A stretch of 64,000 bases of DNA from positions 1 to 64,000 of the forward strand of contig CAVWAK010000040.1 in NCBI GenBank assembly GCA_963752745.1. The letters are read 5' to 3'. Of this stretch, positions 17,961-25,975 are shown one piece after another. A model generated the notes under the pieces. The model had not been told where the DNA came from, searched no databases, and worked only from the letters and a program-made list of their open reading frames with translations. This DNA is from Thiogranum sp963752745 (lineage in GTDB: Bacteria > Pseudomonadota > Gammaproteobacteria > DSM-19610). Position 1 is the first letter of the stretch, and each line of letters starts with the position of its first letter. A program made the translations under genes and the position numbers.

Positions 17961-18682
17961 TTTACCCTCAGTGGCCAGCCCCTGCACATGTCCGCGCAGT
18001 TTCGACGACACGCACAGGTGGCGTCAGCCAGCCGCCCTACGACAGTTTGAATCTGGCGAGCCATGTCGGCGATCAGGACGGTGCGGTGCAGGCAAACCGT
18101 CAGCAACTGGTTAAACAGCTGGGCCTGGCGGTTGAGCCCGTCTGGCTTGAACAGGTCCATGGGGACAAAGTGGTTAATGCCGCGCTAGCGGCAGGCACAC
18201 CACCCGCCGATGCCAGTTACACCCAACAGCCCGGGGTAGTGTGTGCGGTAATGACGGCAGACTGTCTGCCGGTATTGTTCTGTGATCGGCAGGGTGAGGT
18301 GGTGGCGGCTGCGCACGCTGGTTGGCGTGGTCTGGCGGGCGGCGTGCTGGAGGCAACCGTGGCGGCAATGGGTGCCCCGGTCGATTCGTTGCTGGCCTGG
18401 CTGGGTCCGGCGATTGGCCCTGCGGCATTTGAGGTCGGCGATGAAGTGCGCACAACGTTTGTCGACCGGCAGGCGGAGGCGACTGCAGCGTTCAGCCGGT
18501 CGGGCAATGGCCAGTGGTTGGCAGATATCTATCAGCTGGCACGATTCCGCCTCGCGTCGGCAGGTATCGAGCATATATATGGTGGAGGTTTCTGCACTTT
18601 CAGTGACAGCCATCGTTTCTACTCCTTCCGTCGGCAGTCAACCACCGGGCGGATGGCTTCGCTGGTATGGATTGCGCCGTGA
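17957..18682 (+). CDS. pgeF: PgeF/YfiH, laccase-domain purine nucleoside phosphorylase family
   Basis: A 241-residue member of the YfiH/LACC1 family. It has the metal-site histidines and cysteine in LEQVHGDKVVNA, VMTADCLPVLFCD and AAHAGWRGLAGGV. Family members were first called polyphenol oxidases; later work showed purine nucleoside phosphorylase/adenosine deaminase activity for relatives, and E. coli YfiH was linked to removing a misincorporated serine in peptidoglycan precursors. It is translationally coupled to rluD, the conserved gammaproteobacterial order. Confidence 0.9.
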   Translation: MIYPQWPAPAHVRAVSTTRTGGVSQPPYDSLNLASHVGDQDGAVQANRQQLVKQLGLAVEPVWLEQVHGDKVVNAALAAGTPPADASYTQQPGVVCAVMTADCLPVLFCDRQGEVVAAAHAGWRGLAGGVLEATVAAMGAPVDSLLAWLGPAIGPAAFEVGDEVRTTFVDRQAEATAAFSRSGNGQWLADIYQLARFRLASAGIEHIYGGGFCTFSDSHRFYSFRRQSTTGRMASLVWIAP

Positions 18683-18756
18683 CGGGCCGAACGCCGGGCT
18701 GCCCCGGATGGTGAGGATTCCGTATACTGTCCCGCTTTGCGATTGAAGTTGGCTGA

Positions 18757-19542
18757 ATGTCTTTACTGACCTGGATTCTTGTTTTTTGCCTGCTGGGTGG
18801 TGTACTCAGCGTGCTGGCGGCCGCGGTATATCTGTTGTTGCCGGACCTGCTGCGCGCTCGTTTGCTGCCGCATACGGTGAGTTTTGCTATTGGCGCCCTG
18901 CTGGGGGCGGCCTTGCTGGGGCTGCTTCCCCATGCGCTGGAAGGCGCCGGTGGTCAGGATTTTCATGCCATCACCGGCGCCCTGTTGCTGGGGCTGTTCG
19001 TATTTTTCCTGCTGGAAAAGCTGGTGCTGTGGCGACACTGTCATCACGAGCATTGCGAAGTACATGGCCCGGACGAGCCCGGTCAGCGGCACCAGGCAGC
19101 GGGAACCCTGATTCTGATCGGGGATGGTCTGCATAACTTTATCGATGGTATTTTGATCGGTGCAGCCTTCCTTACCGATATTCACCTCGGTATTGTCACC
19201 AGCCTGGCGGTGGCAGCACACGAGATTCCGCAGGAAGTAGGCGATTTTGCAGTGTTGCTGCACAGTGGTTTCAGTACCTCAAAGGCGTTCTTTTATAACC
19301 TGCTGTCCAGCCTGGCAACAGTCGTTGGTGGTTTGCTGGCCTACTACGCGCTTCGCCAGGTCGAACCGGTGTTGCCCTACGTGCTGGCGGTGGCAGCATC
19401 GAGCTTTATCTATGTGGCTGTCGCTGACCTGATCCCGGGCTTGCACAAGCGTGTGGAATTCAGTGCCACTGTTAAGCAAATGGTGCTGATAGGTGCCGGT
19501 GTGGCACTCATTTACGTTACCCATTTCAGCCTCCACAACTGA
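18757..19542 (+). CDS. ZIP-family metal transporter
   Basis: A 261-residue inner-membrane transporter with about eight hydrophobic segments. The conserved ZIP metal-path motifs are visible in HNFIDGILIGAAFL (helix 4) and AAHEIPQEVGDFAVLL (helix 5). A histidine-rich loop, WRHCHHEHCEVHG, lies between helices 3 and 4, as is usual for zinc-handling members. Substrate is likely Zn2+ or another divalent cation, but direction and specificity are not visible. It follows pgeF by 74 bases on the same strand. Confidence 0.88.
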   Translation: MSLLTWILVFCLLGGVLSVLAAAVYLLLPDLLRARLLPHTVSFAIGALLGAALLGLLPHALEGAGGQDFHAITGALLLGLFVFFLLEKLVLWRHCHHEHCEVHGPDEPGQRHQAAGTLILIGDGLHNFIDGILIGAAFLTDIHLGIVTSLAVAAHEIPQEVGDFAVLLHSGFSTSKAFFYNLLSSLATVVGGLLAYYALRQVEPVLPYVLAVAASSFIYVAVADLIPGLHKRVEFSATVKQMVLIGAGVALIYVTHFSLHN

Positions 19543-19563
19543 AGGTGCAGCGACTGTCCGGGC

Positions 19564-19593
19564 TTGCGCCTGTAGCAAGGCGCTGCTTATAGT
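19564..19593 (+). promoter_or_regulatory. Possible sigma-70 promoter upstream of gcvR
   Basis: TTGCGC and TATAGT are separated by 18 bases, 30 bases upstream of the gcvR start. The match is moderate and was found by eye. Confidence 0.4.
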
Positions 19594-19623
19594 GCTGTTT
19601 CTGAGAACGCACTGGGGGCATTC

Positions 19624-20145
19624 ATGTCCAGCTGGTATATGTTGACGCTGGTCGGGAAAGATCAGGCGGGTATCGTAGCGCAACTGACAACGGCGCTGTT
19701 CGAGGCGGGTTGTAACCTTGGCGAATCCTCCATGATCCGCCTCGGCGATAGTTTTACTGTCATGATGATGGTTGACAGCCCTGAGGGCGAAGCGCGTTTG
19801 CGAACGGTATTGCAGCCTGTGGTCGACAAACTTCAACTGGCGCTGCATGTCGACGCGATTGAAGCGGGTCTCCACCAGCGACCAGTGCCGGACGTCTGTA
19901 TTCTGGTGCATGGTGCCGACCGAACCGGGATTGTCGCGCGGGTGACCGCTTCAGCAGCCGCGGCAGGGTTGAATATCCTCGATCTTGAGTCCGATGTTGC
20001 CGGTACGGAAGCCGAGCCTATCTATATTCTCCAGATTGAAGGCGTTGCTGCACAGGGCGTGGATGCAATTGAAGCGGCGTTGGCGCCCCTGCAGGCAGAG
20101 GGTGTCAAGGTTGAGGTGCGCCCCATAGATACATTTATCGGGTGA
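19624..20145 (+). CDS. gcvR: GcvR-like ACT-domain regulator
   Basis: A 173-residue cytoplasmic protein with two ACT domains: residues 1-80 (MLTLVGKDQAGIVAQLTTAL) and 90-170 (ILVHGADRTGIVARVTASAA). This is the architecture of GcvR, which in E. coli binds GcvA and represses the glycine-cleavage operon when glycine is low. No gcv gene lies nearby, so its target cannot be confirmed. It is 3 bases upstream of a peptide deformylase and probably co-transcribed. Confidence 0.82.
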   Translation: MSSWYMLTLVGKDQAGIVAQLTTALFEAGCNLGESSMIRLGDSFTVMMMVDSPEGEARLRTVLQPVVDKLQLALHVDAIEAGLHQRPVPDVCILVHGADRTGIVARVTASAAAAGLNILDLESDVAGTEAEPIYILQIEGVAAQGVDAIEAALAPLQAEGVKVEVRPIDTFIG

Positions 20146-20148
20146 TGT

Positions 20149-20649
20149 GTGGCAGTTCTGGAGATTCTCACCTATCCGGATGAACGGCTGCGCCAGATAT
20201 CGGAGCCTGTGCAGGTATTCGATGCCGGGTTTCAGGCCCGGATCGATGACCTGGAAGAAACCCGGCTTGCCGGGCCAGGTGCGGTCGGTATTGCAGCACC
20301 GCAGGTGGGCTGGTTTGAGCGGGTAGTGATTGTAGATGTCTCCGGCCGGAAAAAAACGCGCAATCACGGCCACCTGATTTTGGTAAACCCGGAAATTACC
20401 AAATGGGAAGGCCACAAGGTAGGCCGTGAAGGCTGCCTGTCGGTGCCAGACTACACCGGCAATGTCATCCGCGCAGAAAAAATCCAGCTCGATGCACTGG
20501 ACCGGGATGGAAATCCGCTGTCATTTGACATGGATGGCTTCGAGGCACGGGCCATTCAGCATGAAATGGATCATATTGACGGCCTGTTGTTTCTGGATCG
20601 GCTGGTCAGCCGGCGCCAGGACTTGTTTCAACGCAAGGTTTACGAATAA
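20149..20649 (+). CDS. def: Peptide deformylase
   Basis: A 166-residue metalloenzyme that removes formyl from nascent N-terminal methionine. The three motifs are present: VGIAAPQ, EGCLSVP with metal ligand Cys96, and QHEMDHIDG with His138, Glu139 and His142. In motif I the first glycine of GxGxAAxQ is Ala (AVGIAAPQ), a mild deviation. It starts at a GTG 3 bases after gcvR. There is no fmt beside it, so this is probably an additional deformylase copy rather than the def-fmt one. Confidence 0.9.
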   Translation: MAVLEILTYPDERLRQISEPVQVFDAGFQARIDDLEETRLAGPGAVGIAAPQVGWFERVVIVDVSGRKKTRNHGHLILVNPEITKWEGHKVGREGCLSVPDYTGNVIRAEKIQLDALDRDGNPLSFDMDGFEARAIQHEMDHIDGLLFLDRLVSRRQDLFQRKVYE

Positions 20650-20664
20650 ATATCCCCACTCCAG

Positions 20665-20698
20665 CCCTTGATTTACCCCTCGATTCGACCCATATATT
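20665..20698 (+). promoter_or_regulatory. Sigma-32-like heat-shock promoter of clpB
   Basis: CCCTTGATT is followed 15 bases later by CCCATATATT. These fit the RpoH consensus CTTGAAA and CCCCATNT with normal spacing, 34 bases before the clpB start. Heat-shock control of clpB is well established in E. coli. Confidence 0.72.
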
Positions 20699-20732
20699 GT
20701 CTAAGTGATAACTTTTGAGGGGAGTTTCCGTC

Positions 20733-23330
20733 ATGAGGATGGATAAGCTGACATCCAAGTTCCAGATGGCGCTGGCCGATGCCCAGAGCCTGGCCGTTGG
20801 GCGCGACCATAATTACATCGAGCCGGTGCACGTGCTGGTGGCATTGCTTGACCAGGAGGGCGGCAGCGTCCGCCATCTGCTGACCCAGGCCAGCGTCAAC
20901 AGCAACCTGCTGCGCTCGCACCTGGGTGAGATGCTCGATCGCCTGCCCACAGTCGAGGGTGGCAGCGGCGATGTGCACATTTCCAATGATCTGACACGTC
21001 TGCTCAATCAGACCGACAAGCTGGCGCAGCAACGCAAGGACCAGTACATCTCTTCGGAGTTGTTCGTGCTTGCGGCGGTCGAAGACAAGGGTGAACTTGG
21101 CAAGCTATTGACTGATGCAGGCGCGAGCAAGAGCCTGGTAGAGCAGGCCATTGAGAAAATGCGCGGTGGTCAGAGTGTCGACGACCCCAATGCCGAGGAT
21201 CAGCGCCAGGCGCTGGAAAAATACACTATCGATCTGACCGAGCGTGCCGAGCAAGGCAAGCTCGACCCGGTAATCGGCCGCGACGATGAAATTCGCCGTA
21301 CCATACAGGTACTGCAGCGCCGCACCAAAAACAATCCGGTGCTGATCGGCGAACCCGGCGTGGGTAAAACCGCCATTGTTGAAGGACTGGCCCAGCGTAT
21401 CGTCAACGGCGAAGTGCCGGATGGTGTCAAGGGCAAACGGTTGTTAAGTCTCGATATGGGGACGTTGATAGCGGGTGCCAAATTTCGTGGTGAGTTCGAG
21501 GAGCGTCTCAAGGCAGTTTTGAACGACCTGGCCAAGCAGGAAGGGCAGGTGATTCTGTTTATCGATGAGGTGCACACCATGGTCGGCGCCGGCAAGGCCG
21601 AAGGCGCCATGGACGCCGGCAACATGCTGAAGCCGGCGTTGGCGCGAGGTGAACTGCACTGCGTGGGTGCCACAACGCTGGATGAATACCGGAAGTACAT
21701 CGAAAAGGATGCGGCGCTGGAGCGCCGTTTCCAGAAGGTGCTGGTTGACGAACCAAGTGTCGAGGATACGATCGCTATCCTGCGTGGTTTGAAGGGGCGC
21801 TATGAAGTACACCATGGCGTGGATATCACTGACCCGGCGATTGTTGCCGCGGCGACACTGTCAACTCGTTATATCACCGACCGTCAGTTGCCGGACAAGG
21901 CCATTGACCTGATCGATGAGGCTGCCAGCCGCATCCGCATGGAAATTGACTCCAAACCGGAGCAGCTGGACCGGCTGGAGCGGCGCCTCATTCAGTTGAA
22001 AATCGAACGCGAAGCCCTGCAGAAGGAAAGCGATGAAGCTTCGGTTAAACGCCTGGGCAACCTGCAGGAAGAAATTGACAATCTGGAGCGCGAATTTTCC
22101 GATCTGGAAGAGATCTGGAAGTCCGAGAAAGCCGCGCTACAGGGTTCCCACCATATTAAGGAAGAGCTGGAACGCGCCCGCCAGGAGCTGGAAACTGCAC
22201 AGCGTGCCGGTGACCTGGCGCGTGCGGGTGAACTGCAGTATGGACGTATTCCCGAGCTTGAAAAGCAGCTCGACATGGCAGCGCAGGCAGAAATGCAGGA
22301 AATGAAACTGCTGCGCAACAAAGTTACTGATGAAGAGATCGCGGAAGTAGTGTCCAAGTGGACCGGTATACCGGTAGCGAAGATGCTGGAAGGCGAGCGT
22401 GACAAGTTACTGCGCATGGAAGCCGAGCTGGAGCATCGGGTGGTTGGCCAGGGTGAGGCTGTCAAAGCTGTCTCGGATGCTATTCGGCGTTCACGTGCCG
22501 GGCTGTCCGATCCAAATCGCCCGAATGGTTCGTTCCTGTTTCTGGGGCCGACCGGTGTCGGCAAGACCGAGTTGACCAAGGCGCTGGCCGAATTCCTGTT
22601 CGACACTGAAGAAGCCATGGTGCGCATCGATATGTCAGAGTTCATGGAGAAACACTCGGTGGCACGATTGATTGGTGCACCGCCGGGCTATGTCGGTTAC
22701 GAGGAAGGTGGCTACCTGACCGAGGCCGTCAGGCGCAAACCCTATTCGGTTATTCTCATGGATGAAGTCGAAAAGGCGCATCCGGATGTGTTTAATGTGC
22801 TCCTGCAGGTACTGGATGACGGGCGTCTCACCGACGGCCAGGGGCGTACGGTGGACTTCCGCAACACGGTTATTGTCATGACGTCTAATCTGGGTAGTCA
22901 GCAGATTCAGGAGATGGCCGGTGAAGAGAACTACGAGCGTATGAAGTCTGTGGTGATGGAAGTGGTCGGTACGCATTTCAGGCCGGAGTTTATTAACCGG
23001 ATTGACGAGGCCGTGGTCTTCCACCCGCTGGGTCGCGAACAGATCCGTTCGATCACCGCTATCCAGATCGACTACCTGCGCAAACGCCTGACGGAGCGCG
23101 AGCTGGGGCTGAAGTTAACCGAAGCTGCGCTCGACAAGCTCGGTGAAGCGGGTTTCGATCCCGTGTACGGTGCGCGGCCACTCAAGCGGGCTATTCAGCA
23201 GCAGCTGGAAAACCCGTTGGCGCAGCAAATCCTGGCTGGCCGCTTCCATCCTGGACATGTGATTGAAGTTGAAGTGGAAGCTGATCAGCTCGTGTTCCGG
23301 GTTGGTGCTGCACATGCCAGCGCTGCTTAA
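20733..23330 (+). CDS. clpB: ClpB disaggregase
   Basis: An 865-residue AAA+ chaperone that pulls proteins out of aggregates with DnaK. The start at 20733 follows GAGGGGAG and gives the standard MRMDKLTSKFQMALADAQ. The domains, in order, are an N-terminal Clp-N domain, NBD1 with Walker A GEPGVGKT (residue 206) and Walker B LFIDEVHTMVG, a coiled-coil M domain (residues 410-520), and NBD2 with Walker A GPTGVGKT (residue 604) and VILMDEVEKAHPDV. All parts are intact. It is a single-gene unit between a sigma-32-like promoter and a terminator. Confidence 0.97.
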   Translation: MRMDKLTSKFQMALADAQSLAVGRDHNYIEPVHVLVALLDQEGGSVRHLLTQASVNSNLLRSHLGEMLDRLPTVEGGSGDVHISNDLTRLLNQTDKLAQQRKDQYISSELFVLAAVEDKGELGKLLTDAGASKSLVEQAIEKMRGGQSVDDPNAEDQRQALEKYTIDLTERAEQGKLDPVIGRDDEIRRTIQVLQRRTKNNPVLIGEPGVGKTAIVEGLAQRIVNGEVPDGVKGKRLLSLDMGTLIAGAKFRGEFEERLKAVLNDLAKQEGQVILFIDEVHTMVGAGKAEGAMDAGNMLKPALARGELHCVGATTLDEYRKYIEKDAALERRFQKVLVDEPSVEDTIAILRGLKGRYEVHHGVDITDPAIVAAATLSTRYITDRQLPDKAIDLIDEAASRIRMEIDSKPEQLDRLERRLIQLKIEREALQKESDEASVKRLGNLQEEIDNLEREFSDLEEIWKSEKAALQGSHHIKEELERARQELETAQRAGDLARAGELQYGRIPELEKQLDMAAQAEMQEMKLLRNKVTDEEIAEVVSKWTGIPVAKMLEGERDKLLRMEAELEHRVVGQGEAVKAVSDAIRRSRAGLSDPNRPNGSFLFLGPTGVGKTELTKALAEFLFDTEEAMVRIDMSEFMEKHSVARLIGAPPGYVGYEEGGYLTEAVRRKPYSVILMDEVEKAHPDVFNVLLQVLDDGRLTDGQGRTVDFRNTVIVMTSNLGSQQIQEMAGEENYERMKSVVMEVVGTHFRPEFINRIDEAVVFHPLGREQIRSITAIQIDYLRKRLTERELGLKLTEAALDKLGEAGFDPVYGARPLKRAIQQQLENPLAQQILAGRFHPGHVIEVEVEADQLVFRVGAAHASAA

Positions 23331-23352
23331 ACCGTAGTGATATCAGGTAGTA

Positions 23353-23379
23353 AAGGCGGGCTTTAGCCCGCCTTTTTTA
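23353..23379 (+). terminator. Terminator after clpB
   Basis: AAAGGCGGGCT, a short TT loop and AGCCCGCC are followed by six T, 23 bases beyond the clpB stop. Confidence 0.9.
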
Positions 23380-23490
23380 TTTGGGTGCTGTGTTTTTCGG
23401 CTTGAAGGCTGTTTCACGAAACCGTAGTATGGGGCGCTGATTTGGCCACAGGCCAGACAAAAAAAATATTATTCTGGAGGAGGAGTGTCC

Positions 23491-24075
23491 ATGAACGTCA
23501 CTATGAGAGTGTCGCTCGTTGCTGTATTGGCAATTTTTACTGCACCGGCGTTTGCCGCGAAAGGGTTGGCTCAGAGTTACGCCGATGTGGGTTATACCCG
23601 TTACAGCGGTGATGACTACGATTATGATGGCGCCACGGTCGATGCTGTGTTTAGCATCTTCGACTATGTCTCCCTGCGTGGTGGCTATACGCGCGGCTGG
23701 ACAGACAGTTTTCCTGAAGACAGGGATCGGTCGGGTGATCCGGACCTGAATGACTTCCAGTTTGGAATACGACCACATTACAGTTTCAGTAAGCAGCTGG
23801 ATGTCTTTGCAGACCTGCTCTATAACAACAAGAAGTTCAATGGTGATGGGTCTAAAACGGAAATCGGTGGCATCTACGGTGCTGGTGTGCGTTATCTGAT
23901 ATTACCAAGACTGGAGCTGGATCTTGGCGGGGAATATCGCTCTGCTGATATAGATTCCGGGTTTCTCGTGGTCGGGGGCACGTTCAAGGTTAATAAAGTG
24001 CTGGGTATCAGTGTGAAAACCGAACAGGCAAGTGACGATCAGTTTTATTTCGCTGGTCTCAGGCTGTTCTTCTAG
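23491..24075 (+). CDS. Small outer-membrane beta-barrel protein
   Basis: A 194-residue secreted protein. The ATG at 23491 follows GGAGGAGGAG. The signal peptide is MNVTMRVSLVAVLAIFTAPAFA, with cleavage after AFA. The mature part alternates polar and hydrophobic residues in strands (YADVGYTRYSG, YVSLRGGYTRGW, DFQFGIRPHYSF, GGIYGAGVRYLI) and ends in aromatic LFF, a normal outer-membrane sorting end. It resembles the 8-stranded OmpA/OmpX-like barrels. Flanked by terminators on both sides, it is monocistronic. No specific function can be assigned. Confidence 0.75.
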   Translation: MNVTMRVSLVAVLAIFTAPAFAAKGLAQSYADVGYTRYSGDDYDYDGATVDAVFSIFDYVSLRGGYTRGWTDSFPEDRDRSGDPDLNDFQFGIRPHYSFSKQLDVFADLLYNNKKFNGDGSKTEIGGIYGAGVRYLILPRLELDLGGEYRSADIDSGFLVVGGTFKVNKVLGISVKTEQASDDQFYFAGLRLFF

Positions 24076-24095
24076 CGGCGTATCCTGCGAAACGG

Positions 24096-24136
24096 AAAAA
24101 GGGGCGCAGGGTTAAGCCCTGCGCCCCTTTTTTATT
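24096..24136 (+). terminator. Terminator after the outer-membrane barrel gene
   Basis: AAAAAGGGGCGCAGGG, a TTAA loop and CCCTGCGCCCC are followed by T6. The A run before the stem makes it able to work in both directions, serving the convergent SDR gene too. Confidence 0.9.
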
Positions 24137-24169
24137 GCGCATCAAGCTCGCCTTTCCACAGGTGGGCTT

Positions 24170-25021
24170 TTATTTTTGTTCTCCCCGGGAAACACCTGAA
24201 AGTACGCGGTCAAGCATTCGCTGGCTGAGGATGCGTTTGAGCCCGGCAAACAGGTAGGTCGGGAAGGTGACGTAATACCTGGGACGTGGATGCGGGCACT
24301 CCAGTGCCTTGACGACTTTTTCCAATACCGCTTCCGGTCCCAGGGTGAATGCGACAGCCTTGCCCTCCCGCGTAAGGCGTTTTTGAGTGGCCAGATACTT
24401 TTCTCTGTGTACGCTGGTCTCGATATCTATATTGCGTTGAAAAGCGACCATGGCGTTGGCCCTGAACTGGCTCAGCACCGGGCCTGGTTCGATCAGTATC
24501 GCGTGGATATTGGTGTCCACCAATTCCAGTCGTAGCGTGTCATAGAGCCCTTCAAGAGCATACTTGCTGGCGTTGTAGGCACCGCGGTAGGCCAGCGAAA
24601 CAAACCCCAGCACCGAGCTGTTTTGAATGATTCTGCCTTCATCGGCTGCCCGCATCCAGGGGAGCAGGGCGTTGGTCAGTTCCATGGTGCCGAAGACGTT
24701 GGTCTCGAACTGGGCCCGCAATACATCGCGGCGTAGATCCTCGACTGCGCCAGGCTGCCCGAATCCAGCATTGTTGAACAGGCCGAACAGGCGTCTGCCG
24801 GTTATTCCGGAGAGCTCTTCGACCGCCTGGTGGATGGATTCTGGCGAATCCAGGTCCAGTTGCAGGCATTCGAGCCCTTCGGTTCGCAGGCGCTCCACAT
24901 CGGCTGTCTGCCTGGCGCTGGCAATGACACGGTAACCGCGCTGCCGGAGGCCATGGGCCGTGCAGTAGCCGATTCCGGAAGAGCAGCCGGTTATGAATAC
25001 AGTGCGCTGTTCCCTGTTCAT
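24170..25021 (-). CDS. SDR-family NAD(P)-dependent oxidoreductase
   Basis: A 283-residue classical short-chain dehydrogenase. It has the cofactor loop TGCSSGIG at residues 11-18, NNAG at about 83, a serine in IIQNSSVLG, and catalytic Tyr149 and Lys153 in YNASKYALEG. The Arg in ASARQTADVERL after strand 2 suggests NADP preference. It diverges from the stator genes with a 146-base gap. The substrate is not apparent; near relatives include YbbO-like aldehyde and steroid-like reductases. Confidence 0.85.
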   Translation of the reverse strand: MNREQRTVFITGCSSGIGYCTAHGLRQRGYRVIASARQTADVERLRTEGLECLQLDLDSPESIHQAVEELSGITGRRLFGLFNNAGFGQPGAVEDLRRDVLRAQFETNVFGTMELTNALLPWMRAADEGRIIQNSSVLGFVSLAYRGAYNASKYALEGLYDTLRLELVDTNIHAILIEPGPVLSQFRANAMVAFQRNIDIETSVHREKYLATQKRLTREGKAVAFTLGPEAVLEKVVKALECPHPRPRYYVTFPTYLFAGLKRILSQRMLDRVLSGVSRGEQK

Positions 25022-25167
25022 GGCTTGTATCCTAACCCCCTAAAGTGCAATGGATTTTATTTTCGGGCAGAGGCATCAGTCGTGGTCATCCGTTTACTCA
25101 AGAAACCTGGTAATACGGCGATATACCGGGTAAGGAATTCCAGCGTACTATAATGGAGTAACAATTC

Positions 25168-25944
25168 ATGGATTTCGCCACCCTCGTCGGACTTCTGGGT
25201 GCTTTCGGTATTATCATTGCTGCCATACTGTTCGGTGGCAGCGCCATCATATTTGTCAATATTCCCTCGCTGCTGATTGTCGGCGGCGGCACCGTGTTTG
25301 CTGTGGTGATGAAATTCCCGCTGAAACATTTTTTCAGTGCCTTCAAAGTAGCCATGAAGGCCTTTTTCTCCAAGCCTGAAGATCCAGTCAAACTCATCGA
25401 AGAGGGCGTGTTGCTTGCCAATATCGCTCGCAAGGAAGGCGTGCTGGGACTCGAAGGCCAGGATATCGAAAACGAATTCCTGCAACGCGGTATCCAGCTG
25501 TGTGTCGACGGCCATGAGCCGGATTTTGTGCGCACCATGCTGGGCAAGGATATCAACCTTACCATTGAACGCCACGAACGTGGCCAGGCTATCTTCAAGG
25601 CTATCGGCGACGTGGCGCCGGCCATGGGTATGATTGGTACCCTGATCGGGCTGGTGCAGATGCTGTCTGCGATGGACGATCCCAAGGCCATTGGTCCGGC
25701 GATGGCGGTGGCGCTGCTCACTACCCTGTACGGTGCCATTATTGCTAACGCCTTCGCGTTGCCGATAGCTGACAAGCTGGCGCACCGCAGCCAGGAAGAG
25801 CGCCTTAACAAGGGATTAATCCTCGAAACTATCAGCTCCATCCAGGAAGGCCTCAATCCTCGTGTCATGGAAGAACTCCTGAAAACCTACCTGCCAGCCA
25901 GCCAGCGCGACTCTGTCGGCGAGGCGCAGGCCGACGCGGCTTAA
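25168..25944 (+). CDS. pomA: MotA/PomA-type stator protein
   Basis: A 258-residue inner-membrane protein of the MotA/TolQ/ExbB superfamily with four membrane segments: VGLLGAFGIIIAAILFG, FVNIPSLLIVGGGTVFAV, a pair in APAMGMIGTLIGLVQML and VALLTTLYGAIIANAFALP. The cytoplasmic loop carries the charged segment that contacts the rotor. With the following MotB-like gene it makes a proton- or sodium-driven torque unit. PomA is favoured over MotA by the short length and the GxxGTxxGL motif, but ion choice is inference. No flagellar genes lie in the window, so a motor role for flagella is assumed. Confidence 0.85.
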   Translation: MDFATLVGLLGAFGIIIAAILFGGSAIIFVNIPSLLIVGGGTVFAVVMKFPLKHFFSAFKVAMKAFFSKPEDPVKLIEEGVLLANIARKEGVLGLEGQDIENEFLQRGIQLCVDGHEPDFVRTMLGKDINLTIERHERGQAIFKAIGDVAPAMGMIGTLIGLVQMLSAMDDPKAIGPAMAVALLTTLYGAIIANAFALPIADKLAHRSQEERLNKGLILETISSIQEGLNPRVMEELLKTYLPASQRDSVGEAQADAA

Positions 25945-25975
25945 GAGCTCCGCTGCCAGACAGGGATAGAAGGCG

